Assembly (NCBI GenBank): GCA_963711465.1
Contig: CAVQEG010000001.1
Span: 1-64,000 of the forward strand
Direction: 5' to 3'
Length of the DNA stretch: 64,000 nt
DNA from: CAVQEG01 sp963711465
Lineage (GTDB): Bacteria; Bacteroidota; Ignavibacteria; OLB7
The translations under genes and the position numbers were made by a program. The notes beneath the pieces are model-generated. The model was not told the DNA's origin. It was given only the letters and a program-made list of their open reading frames with translations, and searched no databases. Positions 55,901 through 63,942 of this stretch are shown piece by piece. Within the stretch, counting starts at the first letter, position 1. Every line of letters starts with the position of its first letter.

Positions 55901-56087
55901 GGCCGATGACACGCCGGTGCTGAAGTTCGCCGAGACCTCCGACCAGCGGATTCCGGTCTTCAGCGCGGGGATCAGCGGGCGGTTCAACATTCTCGGCTAT
56001 CTGGTCCTCGAGGTCTACTACGCCTACCCCTTCCAGCGTCCGACCAAGGGCGCGCACTTTGGGTTCCAGATCGCGCCCGGCTGGTAG
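52977..56087 (+). CDS. Large secreted fusion: zinc metallopeptidase, beta-propeller, Omp85-like barrel
   Basis: A 1,036-residue protein with a signal peptide to about residue 32 (AAQAQY). A gluzincin peptidase domain has HELVH near 144-148 and the third-ligand Glu in WFIEGMAEYL near 182. PD40/TolB-like propeller repeats follow (APSVSPDGHYVAFLS, SPSYSPDGRSIVFSG, QPTFSPDGRTIAFVT) at about 300-560. A C-terminal outer-membrane barrel runs from about 660, with YVRGYSSG near 900, the Omp85 loop-6 motif, and an aromatic last residue. The whole enzyme would be anchored in the outer membrane. Separate parts are well known; the substrate and topology are unknown. The start is ATG 52977. Confidence 0.85.
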   Translation: MNPNPRGWTTAILTAAVAIVAVLVVPSAAQAQYFGRNKVQYESFDWKILKTAHFDIYYYPAMKTAVDDAARMAERWYSRYSKLFKHSFHERKPIIFYADQGDFQQTNAISGMIGEGTGGVTESLKNRVVLPFTGSYAETDHVLGHELVHAFQYDIADGAQSSSGGLSSQNSGLNTLPLWFIEGMAEYLSLGRYDPLTAMWLRDATERNDLPTLDELTTSFKYFPYRYGQAFWSFIAGRWGDLAIPRALSYSLRGGWEQGLRRVTGMTTDSLSKEWIAAIKSEYTPLMAGRTAPDSLGASLESEEDQLSLAPSVSPDGHYVAFLSTKDIFSIDLFLADANTGKVIDELLSADADPHIDALRFINSAGGWSPDGKYLAFVLYSEGNDELALINVADRSIERQIAVPGVGAITSPSYSPDGRSIVFSGSHGGISDLYVLDIASNRITRLTNDRYADLQPTFSPDGRTIAFVTDRGELTDFSRLQYARKSIGLMDVATRRITLISPLGNVKHANPQFSPDGANLFFVSNAGGWNDVYRYELASGKTFRVTHVKTGISGITELSPAMSVAAHEGRMLVSVFENGGYRIHTLMPPSEVGEPVSAGPPDSATAGVLPPPTTNGDQIVTNYLNSPEGGLGPVDTSRVSDYSWGSHISLDYLGTPTLGVAVDTYGASLGGGISAYFSDMLGNHQIGISAQINSDLTQIANTGLQLQYQNLANRWDWGIELTRIPYVTYYTGYGGTIDTVIDGQAQTLGYNDQYQETVSLNSASLMASYPLSQTLRLEANGGYSLIGYDLTRDRTYFDALGQGLGSTSTSLPSPDALNLFQGSLAYVGDNSYFGFTSPVRGSRYRIEGGGVVGDLRFATALLDYRRYFFFNPFTIAFRAMHYGRYGADSISLSRINPLFLGDPTYVRGYSSGSFSSDECSGPNCPEFYRLLGSRLAVANLEFRVPLFGTSDFGLINFPYLPTEISLFLDGGVAWTADDTPVLKFAETSDQRIPVFSAGISGRFNILGYLVLEVYYAYPFQRPTKGAHFGFQIAPGW

Positions 56088-56212
56088 GCGCCGCGCGGGG
56101 AGCCGGCTGCGACAGACTGTCATGCACCCGGACTCGGGGTTGCGTATTTTGGTGGTTTGCAACTACGACACCGGGCCATCAGTGACAGTGCCCGACCCAC
56201 TACGAATCGATT

Positions 56213-56629
56213 ATGGATCAGAGAATTCGGGTGTTGATCGCCAAGGCGGGACTCGACGGGCACGACCGGGGCGCGAAGGTAATTGCTGCTGCTCTGCGGG
56301 ACGCGGGCATGGAGGTGATCTACACCGGACTGCGACAGACGCCCGAGATGATCGTCGAGGCGGCGCTGCAGGAGGACGTCGACGTGATCGGCATCAGCAT
56401 GCTCTCCGGCGCGCACATGACGATTTTTCCGAAAGTGCTCGAGCTCATGCGTGAGCGCGGACTGGGTGACGTCCTGCTGACCGGCGGCGGTATCATGAGC
56501 GACGTGGACATCGCCGAGCTGCGGCGAATGGGTACCGGTCAGCTGTTCACTCCCGGGGCGCCAACCACGGCCATCGCCGACTACATCAAGGAGTGGTTCG
56601 CCGAGCATCGGGCCGAAGCCGCCGGCTGA
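56213..56629 (+). CDS. Stand-alone cobalamin-binding protein (methylmalonyl-CoA mutase C-terminal type)
   Basis: A 138-residue Rossmann domain that binds vitamin B12. AKAGLDGHDRGAKV carries the DxHxxG cobalt-ligating His, and GISMLSGAH and LLTGGGIMSD complete the site. It corresponds to the small B12 subunit of a split methylmalonyl-CoA-type mutase, with no catalytic barrel gene in the window. The partner could be a mutase elsewhere or a regulator. It lies 84 bp before the sigma-54 activator gene. Confidence 0.92.
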   Translation: MDQRIRVLIAKAGLDGHDRGAKVIAAALRDAGMEVIYTGLRQTPEMIVEAALQEDVDVIGISMLSGAHMTIFPKVLELMRERGLGDVLLTGGGIMSDVDIAELRRMGTGQLFTPGAPTTAIADYIKEWFAEHRAEAAG

Positions 56630-56713
56630 TCGAGGAACCACCTGCCGGCCGTCCGCGTTCCCGCAGTGGGGACCATCCCCGGCGGCCGCTGCCAATCTCC
56701 GCCCGCACACAGC

Positions 56714-58015
56714 ATGTCCGACCAGACGGGATACAACGACCTCGGCATCATCGGCCGGTCGCATCAGATCGAGGAGATCGTCGGCACGATCCGGCGTGTG
56801 GCGCCCACGGATCTGAGCGTGCTGCTCATCGGCGAAAGCGGCGTGGGCAAGGAGGTGATCGCCTCGGCGATCCATCGCCTCAGCAAGCGTGCCGCGCGCC
56901 CGTTGGTGGCGATCAACTGCGGAGCGCTTCCGGAGACCCTGCTCGAGTCGGAACTCTTCGGTCATGAGAAGGGGGCGTTCACCGGTGCGGTGGAGTTGCG
57001 CAAGGGCCTCTTCGAGGCCGCCGACGGCGGGACGCTGCTGCTCGACGAAATCGGTGAGATGAGCCTTGCCATGCAGGTGAAGCTGCTGCGCGTGCTGGAG
57101 ACGTTCGAATTCCACCGCGTCGGCTCCACCGTCACCCGCCACGCCGACATCCGGCTGATCGCCGCGACCAACCGGGATCTTGCGCGCGACGTGACGCACG
57201 GAAAATTCCGGCAGGATCTGTACTTCCGTCTGCGCTCGGTGCAGATCAAGATTCCGCCGCTGCGCGAACGACGCGAGGACATCCCGCCGCTCTTCGAGCA
57301 CTTCGCCACCGCCGCCGCACGGCGGCTCGGCATCGAGTTCCGTGGCGTTGCTCCCGATGCGGTCGACATGCTCCTCAGCTACGACTGGCCCGGCAACGTG
57401 CGCGAGCTCAAGCATTTCGCCGAACTGGTCGTGACGCTCGAGGAAGGAGAACGCGTTACCGCCGATACCGTCTTCTATCACCTCAATGCCAGCGGACGTC
57501 CGCCGGTCACCGACCGTCGCGACGCGATCGTTCACCTGGCCGGGCGCACACCCGAGGAAGCCGAACGTGAACTGATCTATCGCGCGCTGATCGATCTGCG
57601 CAACGAGGTCTCCTCGCTCAAGCAGGCCGTCTACACGCTCGCCAGAGGAATTCCGGATCGTTCGACCGAACCCCGCGCCGCGCTTCCGCCGTCGCGACCG
57701 ACCCCGGAGCAGGTGGTCGAGCAGCTCGAGGACTACAATCTCGCGGACATGGAGCAGCGCATGATCGAGGCCGCGCTGCATCGCTTCGGCGGTAACCGGC
57801 GCCACGCCGCGCGCTCGCTCGGGATCAGTGAGCGCACGCTCTACCGGAAGCTGAGCGCCTATCGGATCGATGGCGTCGACGACGACCAGGAGGGTGAGTC
57901 CGATGCCTCGGAGACCGATCAGAGCGGGCGCGACGATGAGGCGGCTCCGGACGCGTCGTCGATGAGCGATGAGGAAATCCTGGCGAATCTCGATCGATTC
58001 CGTGAGCATCCATGA
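56714..58015 (+). CDS. Sigma-54-dependent transcriptional activator
   Basis: A 433-residue AAA+ enhancer-binding protein. Walker A GESGVGKE lies near residue 45, the sigma-54 contact loop GAFTGA is in HEKGAFTGA near 95, Walker B is TLLLDEIGE, and the sensor ATNRDL is present. A Fis-type helix-turn-helix (RRHAARSLGISERTLYRKL) lies near 375. No N-terminal receiver or sensor domain is present, so activation must work otherwise. The acidic tail (about 395-433) is unusual. Its stop overlaps the LptE-like gene by four bases, a pairing frequent in Bacteroidota. The start is ATG 56714. Confidence 0.92.
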   Translation: MSDQTGYNDLGIIGRSHQIEEIVGTIRRVAPTDLSVLLIGESGVGKEVIASAIHRLSKRAARPLVAINCGALPETLLESELFGHEKGAFTGAVELRKGLFEAADGGTLLLDEIGEMSLAMQVKLLRVLETFEFHRVGSTVTRHADIRLIAATNRDLARDVTHGKFRQDLYFRLRSVQIKIPPLRERREDIPPLFEHFATAAARRLGIEFRGVAPDAVDMLLSYDWPGNVRELKHFAELVVTLEEGERVTADTVFYHLNASGRPPVTDRRDAIVHLAGRTPEEAERELIYRALIDLRNEVSSLKQAVYTLARGIPDRSTEPRAALPPSRPTPEQVVEQLEDYNLADMEQRMIEAALHRFGGNRRHAARSLGISERTLYRKLSAYRIDGVDDDQEGESDASETDQSGRDDEAAPDASSMSDEEILANLDRFREHP

Positions 58016-58563
58016 CGCGTCGTGACGCGAACATTGCCGACGCAGCTCCCGCCCGTCGCGGCAGCGCGAAGGTCGCCGCCGCGACCGCCGCGCTCCTCGT
58101 GCTCTGCGCTGCGTGTTCACCCTACGGATTCCGCTTCGGAACGAAGCCGGCACATCTGAACACGATCTTCATTCCCACAGCCGACGACCAGAGCGGCTAC
58201 GGTCGTGGCACCGTGGCGCAGGAGCTGACCGACGCGCTCATCAAACGCTTCCGTGACGACAACAGCCTTCACGTGGTCAATACACGTGATGCCGACTCGC
58301 GTCTGGAAGTCGTGATCACCTCGATCACGAGCGTGCGCAGCACGCTCTCGAGTGATGCGCGTGAGACCACGCGGAACATCGACATGTCGGTGCGCGTCAT
58401 CTGGCACGACAACGTCAAGGGGGGAACGGTCTACGAGAAGGTGTTTACCGGCCGTGGTGTCTACGACCTGACACGCGGAACCGCCGGGGAAACCGATGCG
58501 TTCACCACGGCGATCGAAGATGTTTCCCAGAAGGTGCTGGAGGCATCGGTGTCGATGTGGTAG
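58012..58563 (+). CDS. LptE-like LPS-assembly lipoprotein
   Basis: A 183-residue lipoprotein. Signal with lipobox LCAAC (Cys near residue 35), followed by the SPYGF segment typical of LptE-like proteins. The mature alpha-beta fold includes FIPTADDQSGYGRGTVAQELTDALIKRF and a long C-terminal helix. LptE plugs the LptD barrel that delivers lipopolysaccharide to the outer leaflet. Start overlaps the stop of the sigma-54 activator gene. Sequence similarity in the family is low, so context weighs in the call. Confidence 0.83.
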   Translation: MTRRDANIADAAPARRGSAKVAAATAALLVLCAACSPYGFRFGTKPAHLNTIFIPTADDQSGYGRGTVAQELTDALIKRFRDDNSLHVVNTRDADSRLEVVITSITSVRSTLSSDARETTRNIDMSVRVIWHDNVKGGTVYEKVFTGRGVYDLTRGTAGETDAFTTAIEDVSQKVLEASVSMW

Positions 58564-58636
58564 TGAGCCCCGATGGGGCCGTCGCGCCGCTCGGCTGCCG
58601 CTCGGCATCCGGTCGGGACAATGACACGTTGAATTG

Positions 58637-60199
58637 ATGAACCTGATTCTGATCGCGCTGTACGTCGCAGCGCTGCTCGTTCTGTCGATATACGGCATCA
58701 ACGCGGTGATGATGGTGTGGCACGCGTTGCGTTCGGACCTTCGCGACCCGGTTGCGCCCGTGGTCGCCGACGACGACCTGCCAGCGGTCACCGTGCAGCT
58801 TCCCGTGTACAACGAGCTGCACGTCGTCGAGCGACTGCTGCGTGCGGTAGCCGCACTCGACTATCCGCCGGATCGACTCGAGATTCAGGTGCTCGACGAT
58901 TCGACCGACGCCACGGTCGCACGTGTGCAACGCGTCGTCGCCGAACTGCGCTCCAGGGGCGTCGATCTCACGCATGTGCGCCGGGATGATCGCGCCGGCT
59001 TCAAGGCCGGAGCACTGCGCGCCGGCAACGCACGGGCACGTGGCGAGGTGGTAGCGATCTTCGACGCCGACTTCGTCCCGCCGCCCGACTTCCTGCGACG
59101 CATGGTACCGCATCTGCTCGCCGACGAGCGCCTCGGGATGGTGCAGGCGCGCTGGGGCCACCTCAACGAGGATCACGGCTACCTCACCCGCGTCCAGGCG
59201 ATGGCGCTCGATGGACACTTCGCCATGGAACAGCGCGTGCGCAGCCGTTGCGGACACTTCATCAACTTCAACGGTACGGCCGGTCTGTGGCGACGTCGCT
59301 GCATTATCGACGCCGGCGACTGGCAGTCGGACACGCTCACCGAGGATCTGGACCTTTCCTACCGCGCGCAGCTGGCGGGCTGGCGCATGCTCTACCTCCA
59401 CGAGGTGGTCGCGCCGGCTGAGCTCCCCGCGGAGATCTCCGGTCTGAAGTCGCAGCAGTTCCGCTGGACCAAGGGCGCGATCGAGACCGCGCGAAAGCAC
59501 CTGGGCAGCGTCTGGCGCGCCGATCTGCCGCTGCGCCTGCGACTGCAGTCGACCGTGCATCTGACGTCGAACCTGGTGTTTCCCTTCATCCTCATCATCG
59601 CAGTGCTGAACATTCCGATGATTCTGGTGAAGCACGCAGATCCCGCCCTGGCGCCGGTGTTCAACGCCATGTCGGTCTTCCTGCTTGCCACGGTCGCCAC
59701 GTTCGCCTTTCATCTGTGCGCCCAGCGAAGTCTCCACGCCGACTGGCGTCGCCGTCTTCGGCTGTTTCCGCTGTTCATGGCCGGTACGATGGGACTGGCG
59801 GTGGTCAACACGCGGGCGGTGCTCGAGGGGCTCACGGGGCGTCGGAGCGAATTCGTGCGAACCCCGAAGTACGACATCCGCGGTCGCTCGCAGCATTGGA
59901 AGCGCTCGAACTACCATCAGGCGCGGGTGACCCTCGAGACTGCGGTCGAACTGCTGCTGGCACTGTCGTTCATCGTCGGCATCGGTGTCGCGATCGCCGT
60001 GGGTGAACTGGCGATGATTCCGTTCCAGCTACTCTTCCTCGCCGGCTTCGGGTCGGTCTCGCTGCTGGGTCTGAGGAACGCGCTGGGTGCATCGCGACGG
60101 CGATCAGGCCGCATCACCCGCCGCCTGCGTCCCGACGGCGCCTCGGCTGAGTGCGGCAGTCCTCGACCGACAGAGAGCCGGCAGGAGGTGATGGGATAG
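58637..60199 (+). CDS. Processive GT2 glycosyltransferase, cellulose/mannan-synthase-like
   Basis: A 520-residue membrane glycosyltransferase. An N-terminal membrane segment is followed by the GT-A domain with the four processive motifs: LDDSTD, DADF, TEDLDL and QQFRW. Four or more membrane segments at about 300-450 form the channel. The build fits the bacterial cellulose-synthase-like/beta-mannan-synthase group that exports a polysaccharide or makes a glycolipid. The product is unknown. TTG at 58634 is possible, but the ATG at 58637 is taken. It lies 73 bp after the LptE-like gene. Confidence 0.88.
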   Translation: MNLILIALYVAALLVLSIYGINAVMMVWHALRSDLRDPVAPVVADDDLPAVTVQLPVYNELHVVERLLRAVAALDYPPDRLEIQVLDDSTDATVARVQRVVAELRSRGVDLTHVRRDDRAGFKAGALRAGNARARGEVVAIFDADFVPPPDFLRRMVPHLLADERLGMVQARWGHLNEDHGYLTRVQAMALDGHFAMEQRVRSRCGHFINFNGTAGLWRRRCIIDAGDWQSDTLTEDLDLSYRAQLAGWRMLYLHEVVAPAELPAEISGLKSQQFRWTKGAIETARKHLGSVWRADLPLRLRLQSTVHLTSNLVFPFILIIAVLNIPMILVKHADPALAPVFNAMSVFLLATVATFAFHLCAQRSLHADWRRRLRLFPLFMAGTMGLAVVNTRAVLEGLTGRRSEFVRTPKYDIRGRSQHWKRSNYHQARVTLETAVELLLALSFIVGIGVAIAVGELAMIPFQLLFLAGFGSVSLLGLRNALGASRRRSGRITRRLRPDGASAECGSPRPTESRQEVMG

Positions 60200-60248
60200 G
60201 CGACCCCGTTTGAATTCATTCACGATCAACCAATCGAAGCCAGACGCG

Positions 60249-61076
60249 ATGACCCTGCGCCAGCAGATGGCCGACGCTGCGGCCGCCGTTCGCAGCCACA
60301 CCGACCTCGAACCGTCGATCGGGATCATCCTCGGGACCGGGCTCGGCCACCTGGCCGAAGCGATCGACGCGGCGGCGGTGATTGCGTACGACGACATCCC
60401 GGGATTCCCGCTCTCGACGGTGGAGTCCCACCACGGTCGGCTCATCGTGGGAACGCTCTCCGGCCGCACTGTCGTCGCCATGCAGGGACGCTTCCACTTC
60501 TACGAGGGATACGACATGCACCGCATCACCTTCCCGGTGCGGGTCATGTACGAGCTCGGTGCCCGGACGCTCGTGGTCTCGAACGCGGCCGGGGGGATGA
60601 ACCCGCTCTTTCGCCGTGGCGACCTGATGGTCATCGACGATCATATCAATCTCCTCGGCGCCAATCCGCTCATCGGGCCGAACGACGAGACGCTCGGCCC
60701 GCGATTTCCCGATATGTCGGCGCCGTACGATCCGGCGCTGATCGCGCTTGCCGGCGAGGTTGCGCTCGAGCAACGCATCGGTCTGCAGCGGGGCGTGTTC
60801 GTCGCCGTTGCCGGACCGAACCTCGAGACCCGTGCGGAGTACCGTTTCCTCCGCACGATCGGTGCCGACGTCGTCGGCATGAGCACCGTGCCCGAGGTCA
60901 TCGTCGCGCGACACATGGGCATGCGCGTCTTCGGTGTATCCATCGTGACCGACGAGTGTTTTCCAGACAAGCTCGCTCCGGTGGACGTCACCGAGATCAT
61001 CGCTGCAGCGGCGAATGCCGAACCCCGGCTCACGCAGCTGGTCACCGGGATTCTGCGACGCATCGACGAGGCGTAG
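60249..61076 (+). CDS. Purine nucleoside phosphorylase (trimeric type)
   Basis: A 275-residue enzyme that splits inosine and guanosine with phosphate to base and ribose-1-phosphate for purine salvage. Motifs of the trimeric PNP class: GIILGTGLGHLAE, ESHHGRL (phosphate), GRFHFYEGYD, NAAGGMN, VAVAGPNLETRAEYRFLR and VGMSTVPE. The ATG at 60249 gives the normal length; an in-frame TTG at 60210 would add 13 residues. It stands between the GT2 gene and hflX. Confidence 0.95.
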   Translation: MTLRQQMADAAAAVRSHTDLEPSIGIILGTGLGHLAEAIDAAAVIAYDDIPGFPLSTVESHHGRLIVGTLSGRTVVAMQGRFHFYEGYDMHRITFPVRVMYELGARTLVVSNAAGGMNPLFRRGDLMVIDDHINLLGANPLIGPNDETLGPRFPDMSAPYDPALIALAGEVALEQRIGLQRGVFVAVAGPNLETRAEYRFLRTIGADVVGMSTVPEVIVARHMGMRVFGVSIVTDECFPDKLAPVDVTEIIAAAANAEPRLTQLVTGILRRIDEA

Positions 61077-61286
61077 CCGGCAGCATGCGATCGCACCGAA
61101 GGCAGGTGCCGGAGGGTCTCTCCGAGGCCGACGCGACGGCCGTAACAGGGGCCCTAATATCATCCGGCGCGGTACGTCAGTCGTACGTAACCACCGGCTC
61201 GCACAGTTCGTTCAGTCGACCTGCACACACGGTCCTCGGGTCTGCGAACCCGGGTCTCGACACATTTCCACGTAATCACACTCAGC

Positions 61287-62612
61287 TTGGCAGATTCACG
61301 ACTTCACACTGTGGTTGACAACCACCGCGAGCGGGCGATGCTCGTCGGGCTGATCCGCTATCCGGACACGCGCGAGCGCGCCGAGGAGCACCTCTCCGAG
61401 CTCGAGTTCCTGGCCGACACGGCCGGTGCAGATACGGTCACCCGACTGTTGCAGGGGTTGTCGAAACCGGACGGCGCCACCTACGTCGGCAAGGGCAAGC
61501 TCGAGGAGATGAAGGAGCTGGTCGAGGAGGAGCAGATCGATCTGGTGGTGGTCGACGACGACCTCTCACCCATTCAGATGAGAAATCTGGAGAAATCGCT
61601 CGAGCGGAAGGTGGTCGACCGCACCGGATTGATCCTCGACATCTTCGCCTCGCGTGCGCGCTCCAGCGAGGCCCGCACCCAGGTGGAGCTGGCGCAGCTG
61701 CAGTACATGCTGCCGCGGCTGACCCGCCAGTGGACGCACCTGTCGAAACAGTACGGCGGCATCGGAACCAAGGGACCGGGAGAGACGCAGATCGAGACCG
61801 ACCGCCGGATGATTCGAACACGCATCGCCCATCTTCGGGAAAAGCTGGAGCGAATTGAAACGCAGCGGGAGACTCAGCGCAAGGGACGGGACGAACTCTT
61901 CAGAATCGCACTCGTCGGCTACACCAACGCCGGCAAGTCCACGCTGATGAACGAACTGGCCGGCGCGGAGGTGCACGCCGAGAACCGGTTGTTCGCCACC
62001 ATCGACACGACCGTTCGATCGATGGAGCTCGGCAACGGACGACGCGTGTTGCTCTCCGACACGGTCGGATTCATCCGGAAGCTTCCTCAGCATCTGGTCG
62101 CCAGCTTCCGTTCGACGCTCGCCGAGGTTCGCGAGGCCGATCTTCTGCTGCATGTGGTCGACGTGGCCTCGCCGGTTGCCCTCGAGCAGATCGCTGTGGT
62201 CGAGGAGACGCTGCGGCAGATCGGTGCAGACACCGTTCCGACGCTGATGGTGCTCAACAAGGTCGACATGATCGAGGGCTACGACGAGACGCTGCGTGAC
62301 ATGCTTGCCAGGTACCCCGACGCGATCGCTGTCTCGGCGATGCGGGGACTGCATATCACCGCGCTGCGGGAGCGCCTGCTCCAGGCGGTCGATCGCTCGA
62401 TGATCGAACGCAACGTCCAGGTGCCGATCGCCCGATACAGTATGGTCCAGAAGGTCCACGAACTGGCCGAGGTGCTCGAGACCACCTTCGACGATCACAG
62501 CGCGTACATGCGCCTGGTCTTCAGTCCGAAGGTCCGGGGGCAGGTCGACGAACTGCTCTCGCGTGCCGGCGCGCGCACGCTCGGCAGCGAAGGACGGCTT
62601 GTCGAACGCTGA
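61287..62612 (+). CDS. hflX: Ribosome-associated GTPase HflX
   Basis: A 441-residue GTPase that splits stalled or hibernating ribosomes. The N-terminal HflX domain (KPDGATYVGKGKLEEM) is followed by the glycine-rich linker GIGTKGPGETQIETDRR and a GTPase domain with GYTNAGKST, the DTVGF switch and NKVD. The start is uncertain: TTG 61287 gives the full length, with GTG at 61311 and ATG at 61338 as alternatives. The 210 bp before it hold no gene that I can see. Confidence 0.95.
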   Translation: MADSRLHTVVDNHRERAMLVGLIRYPDTRERAEEHLSELEFLADTAGADTVTRLLQGLSKPDGATYVGKGKLEEMKELVEEEQIDLVVVDDDLSPIQMRNLEKSLERKVVDRTGLILDIFASRARSSEARTQVELAQLQYMLPRLTRQWTHLSKQYGGIGTKGPGETQIETDRRMIRTRIAHLREKLERIETQRETQRKGRDELFRIALVGYTNAGKSTLMNELAGAEVHAENRLFATIDTTVRSMELGNGRRVLLSDTVGFIRKLPQHLVASFRSTLAEVREADLLLHVVDVASPVALEQIAVVEETLRQIGADTVPTLMVLNKVDMIEGYDETLRDMLARYPDAIAVSAMRGLHITALRERLLQAVDRSMIERNVQVPIARYSMVQKVHELAEVLETTFDDHSAYMRLVFSPKVRGQVDELLSRAGARTLGSEGRLVER

Positions 62613-62664
62613 GTCGACGACATCGCAACGACACGAACCGACGAACAGAATTCGAAGGACGACC

Positions 62665-63939
62665 ATGAAGCATCTGCTGCGAACGTTCATCCTCATGCTG
62701 GTGGCGGGTATCACCGCCGTCAGCAGTGCCGCCGCGCAGTCGAAGCTGCTGGTCTACATGGACAACCAGCAGACCGATCATCTCAAGGCATACGGCATCG
62801 CCTACTGGGCGCTGAGCAAACATCTGACGGTCGACTGGCTGCTGAACTACCGCGGTGGTTCCTTCCTGATCGACTATGCCGACTTTGCCGCGGCCGAGTG
62901 CCGCATCCGCGGCGTCGCTGTTACGCCGCTCTCCGGAGCGGACGCGGCCGTGATCTACAGCAAGGTACAGGCGCCGGATGCGAACATGGACGTGGTGCGG
63001 CTGGAGAAGCCGTCGAAGATCGCCGTCTACGTGCCGCCGACGTTCCAGCCGTGGGATGACGCGGTGACCATGGCCCTGGAGTACGCCGAGATTCCGTACG
63101 ACAAGATCTGGGACAAGGAGGTGCTGGCGGGAAAACTGAAGGACTATGACTGGCTGCACCTTCACCACGAGGACTTCACCGGACAGTACGGAAAGTTCTA
63201 CGCGAGCTTCGCCAACGCCCCGTGGTACCAGCAGCAGGTGGCGATGCTCGAGAAGACGGCGCACGAGCTCGGCTACGACAAGGTGTCAGAAGAAAAGCTC
63301 GCCGTCGCGCAGGCGATCCGCAAGTACGTGGCCGACGGCGGGTTCCTCTTCGCAATGTGTTCGGCAACCGATTCCTACGATATCGCCCTGGCGGCACACA
63401 ACACCGATATCTGCGACGTGATGTTCGACGGTGATCCGCCCGATCCCGACGCGCAGCAGAAGCTTGACTTCACGCAGACGCTCGCCTTCCAGGACTTTCA
63501 CCTTGAGATGAATCCGTACGTTTATGAGTACTCCGACATCGACGTACAGCCGAACCTGATGTCCTCGCCGATCAACGACGCCTTCACGCTGTTCAACTTC
63601 TCGGCACGCCTCGATCCGGTGGCGACGATGCTCACGCAGTGTCACGTCGGCGTGATCAACGGATTCCTCGGACAGACGACCGCGTGGCACAAGCGATTCA
63701 TCAAGGATGGTGTGAGAATTCTGGCGGAGCGGGAGGGGACCGACGAGGTGAAGTACCTCACGGGAAACTTCGGCCGCGGCACCTTCACTTTCTACGGCGG
63801 ACACGATCCTGAGGACTACCAGCACGCGGTCAACGATCCTCCGACCGACCTGTCGCTGCACAAGAATTCGCCCGGATACCGCCTGATTCTCAACAACGTG
63901 CTCTTTCCGTCGGCGAAGAAGAAGAAGCTGAAAACCTGA
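62665..63939 (+). CDS. Conserved secreted protein, usually mislabelled asparagine synthetase B
   Basis: A 424-residue protein with a signal peptide (about 1-25, ending SSAAAQ). The body matches a Bacteroidota family often named asparagine synthetase B: LKAYGIAYWALSKH, WLLNYRGGSFL, PPTFQPWDDAVTMALEYAEIPYDKIWD, DWLHLHHEDFTGQYGKFYASF and GGFLFAMCSATDSYDIAL. It has neither the N-terminal Cys of glutamine amidotransferases nor an ATP-pyrophosphatase loop, and it is exported, so that name is surely wrong. The true function is unknown. GAAGGAC precedes the ATG at 62665. It lies 52 bp after hflX. Confidence 0.85.
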   Translation: MKHLLRTFILMLVAGITAVSSAAAQSKLLVYMDNQQTDHLKAYGIAYWALSKHLTVDWLLNYRGGSFLIDYADFAAAECRIRGVAVTPLSGADAAVIYSKVQAPDANMDVVRLEKPSKIAVYVPPTFQPWDDAVTMALEYAEIPYDKIWDKEVLAGKLKDYDWLHLHHEDFTGQYGKFYASFANAPWYQQQVAMLEKTAHELGYDKVSEEKLAVAQAIRKYVADGGFLFAMCSATDSYDIALAAHNTDICDVMFDGDPPDPDAQQKLDFTQTLAFQDFHLEMNPYVYEYSDIDVQPNLMSSPINDAFTLFNFSARLDPVATMLTQCHVGVINGFLGQTTAWHKRFIKDGVRILAEREGTDEVKYLTGNFGRGTFTFYGGHDPEDYQHAVNDPPTDLSLHKNSPGYRLILNNVLFPSAKKKKLKT

Positions 63940-63942
63940 ACC

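Noticed and set aside
61077..61286. tRNA-like or small-gene signal in the gap before hflX
   Set aside because: No cloverleaf can be drawn around GAACCCGGGTCTCG, and the short frames there show no recognisable start or domain.
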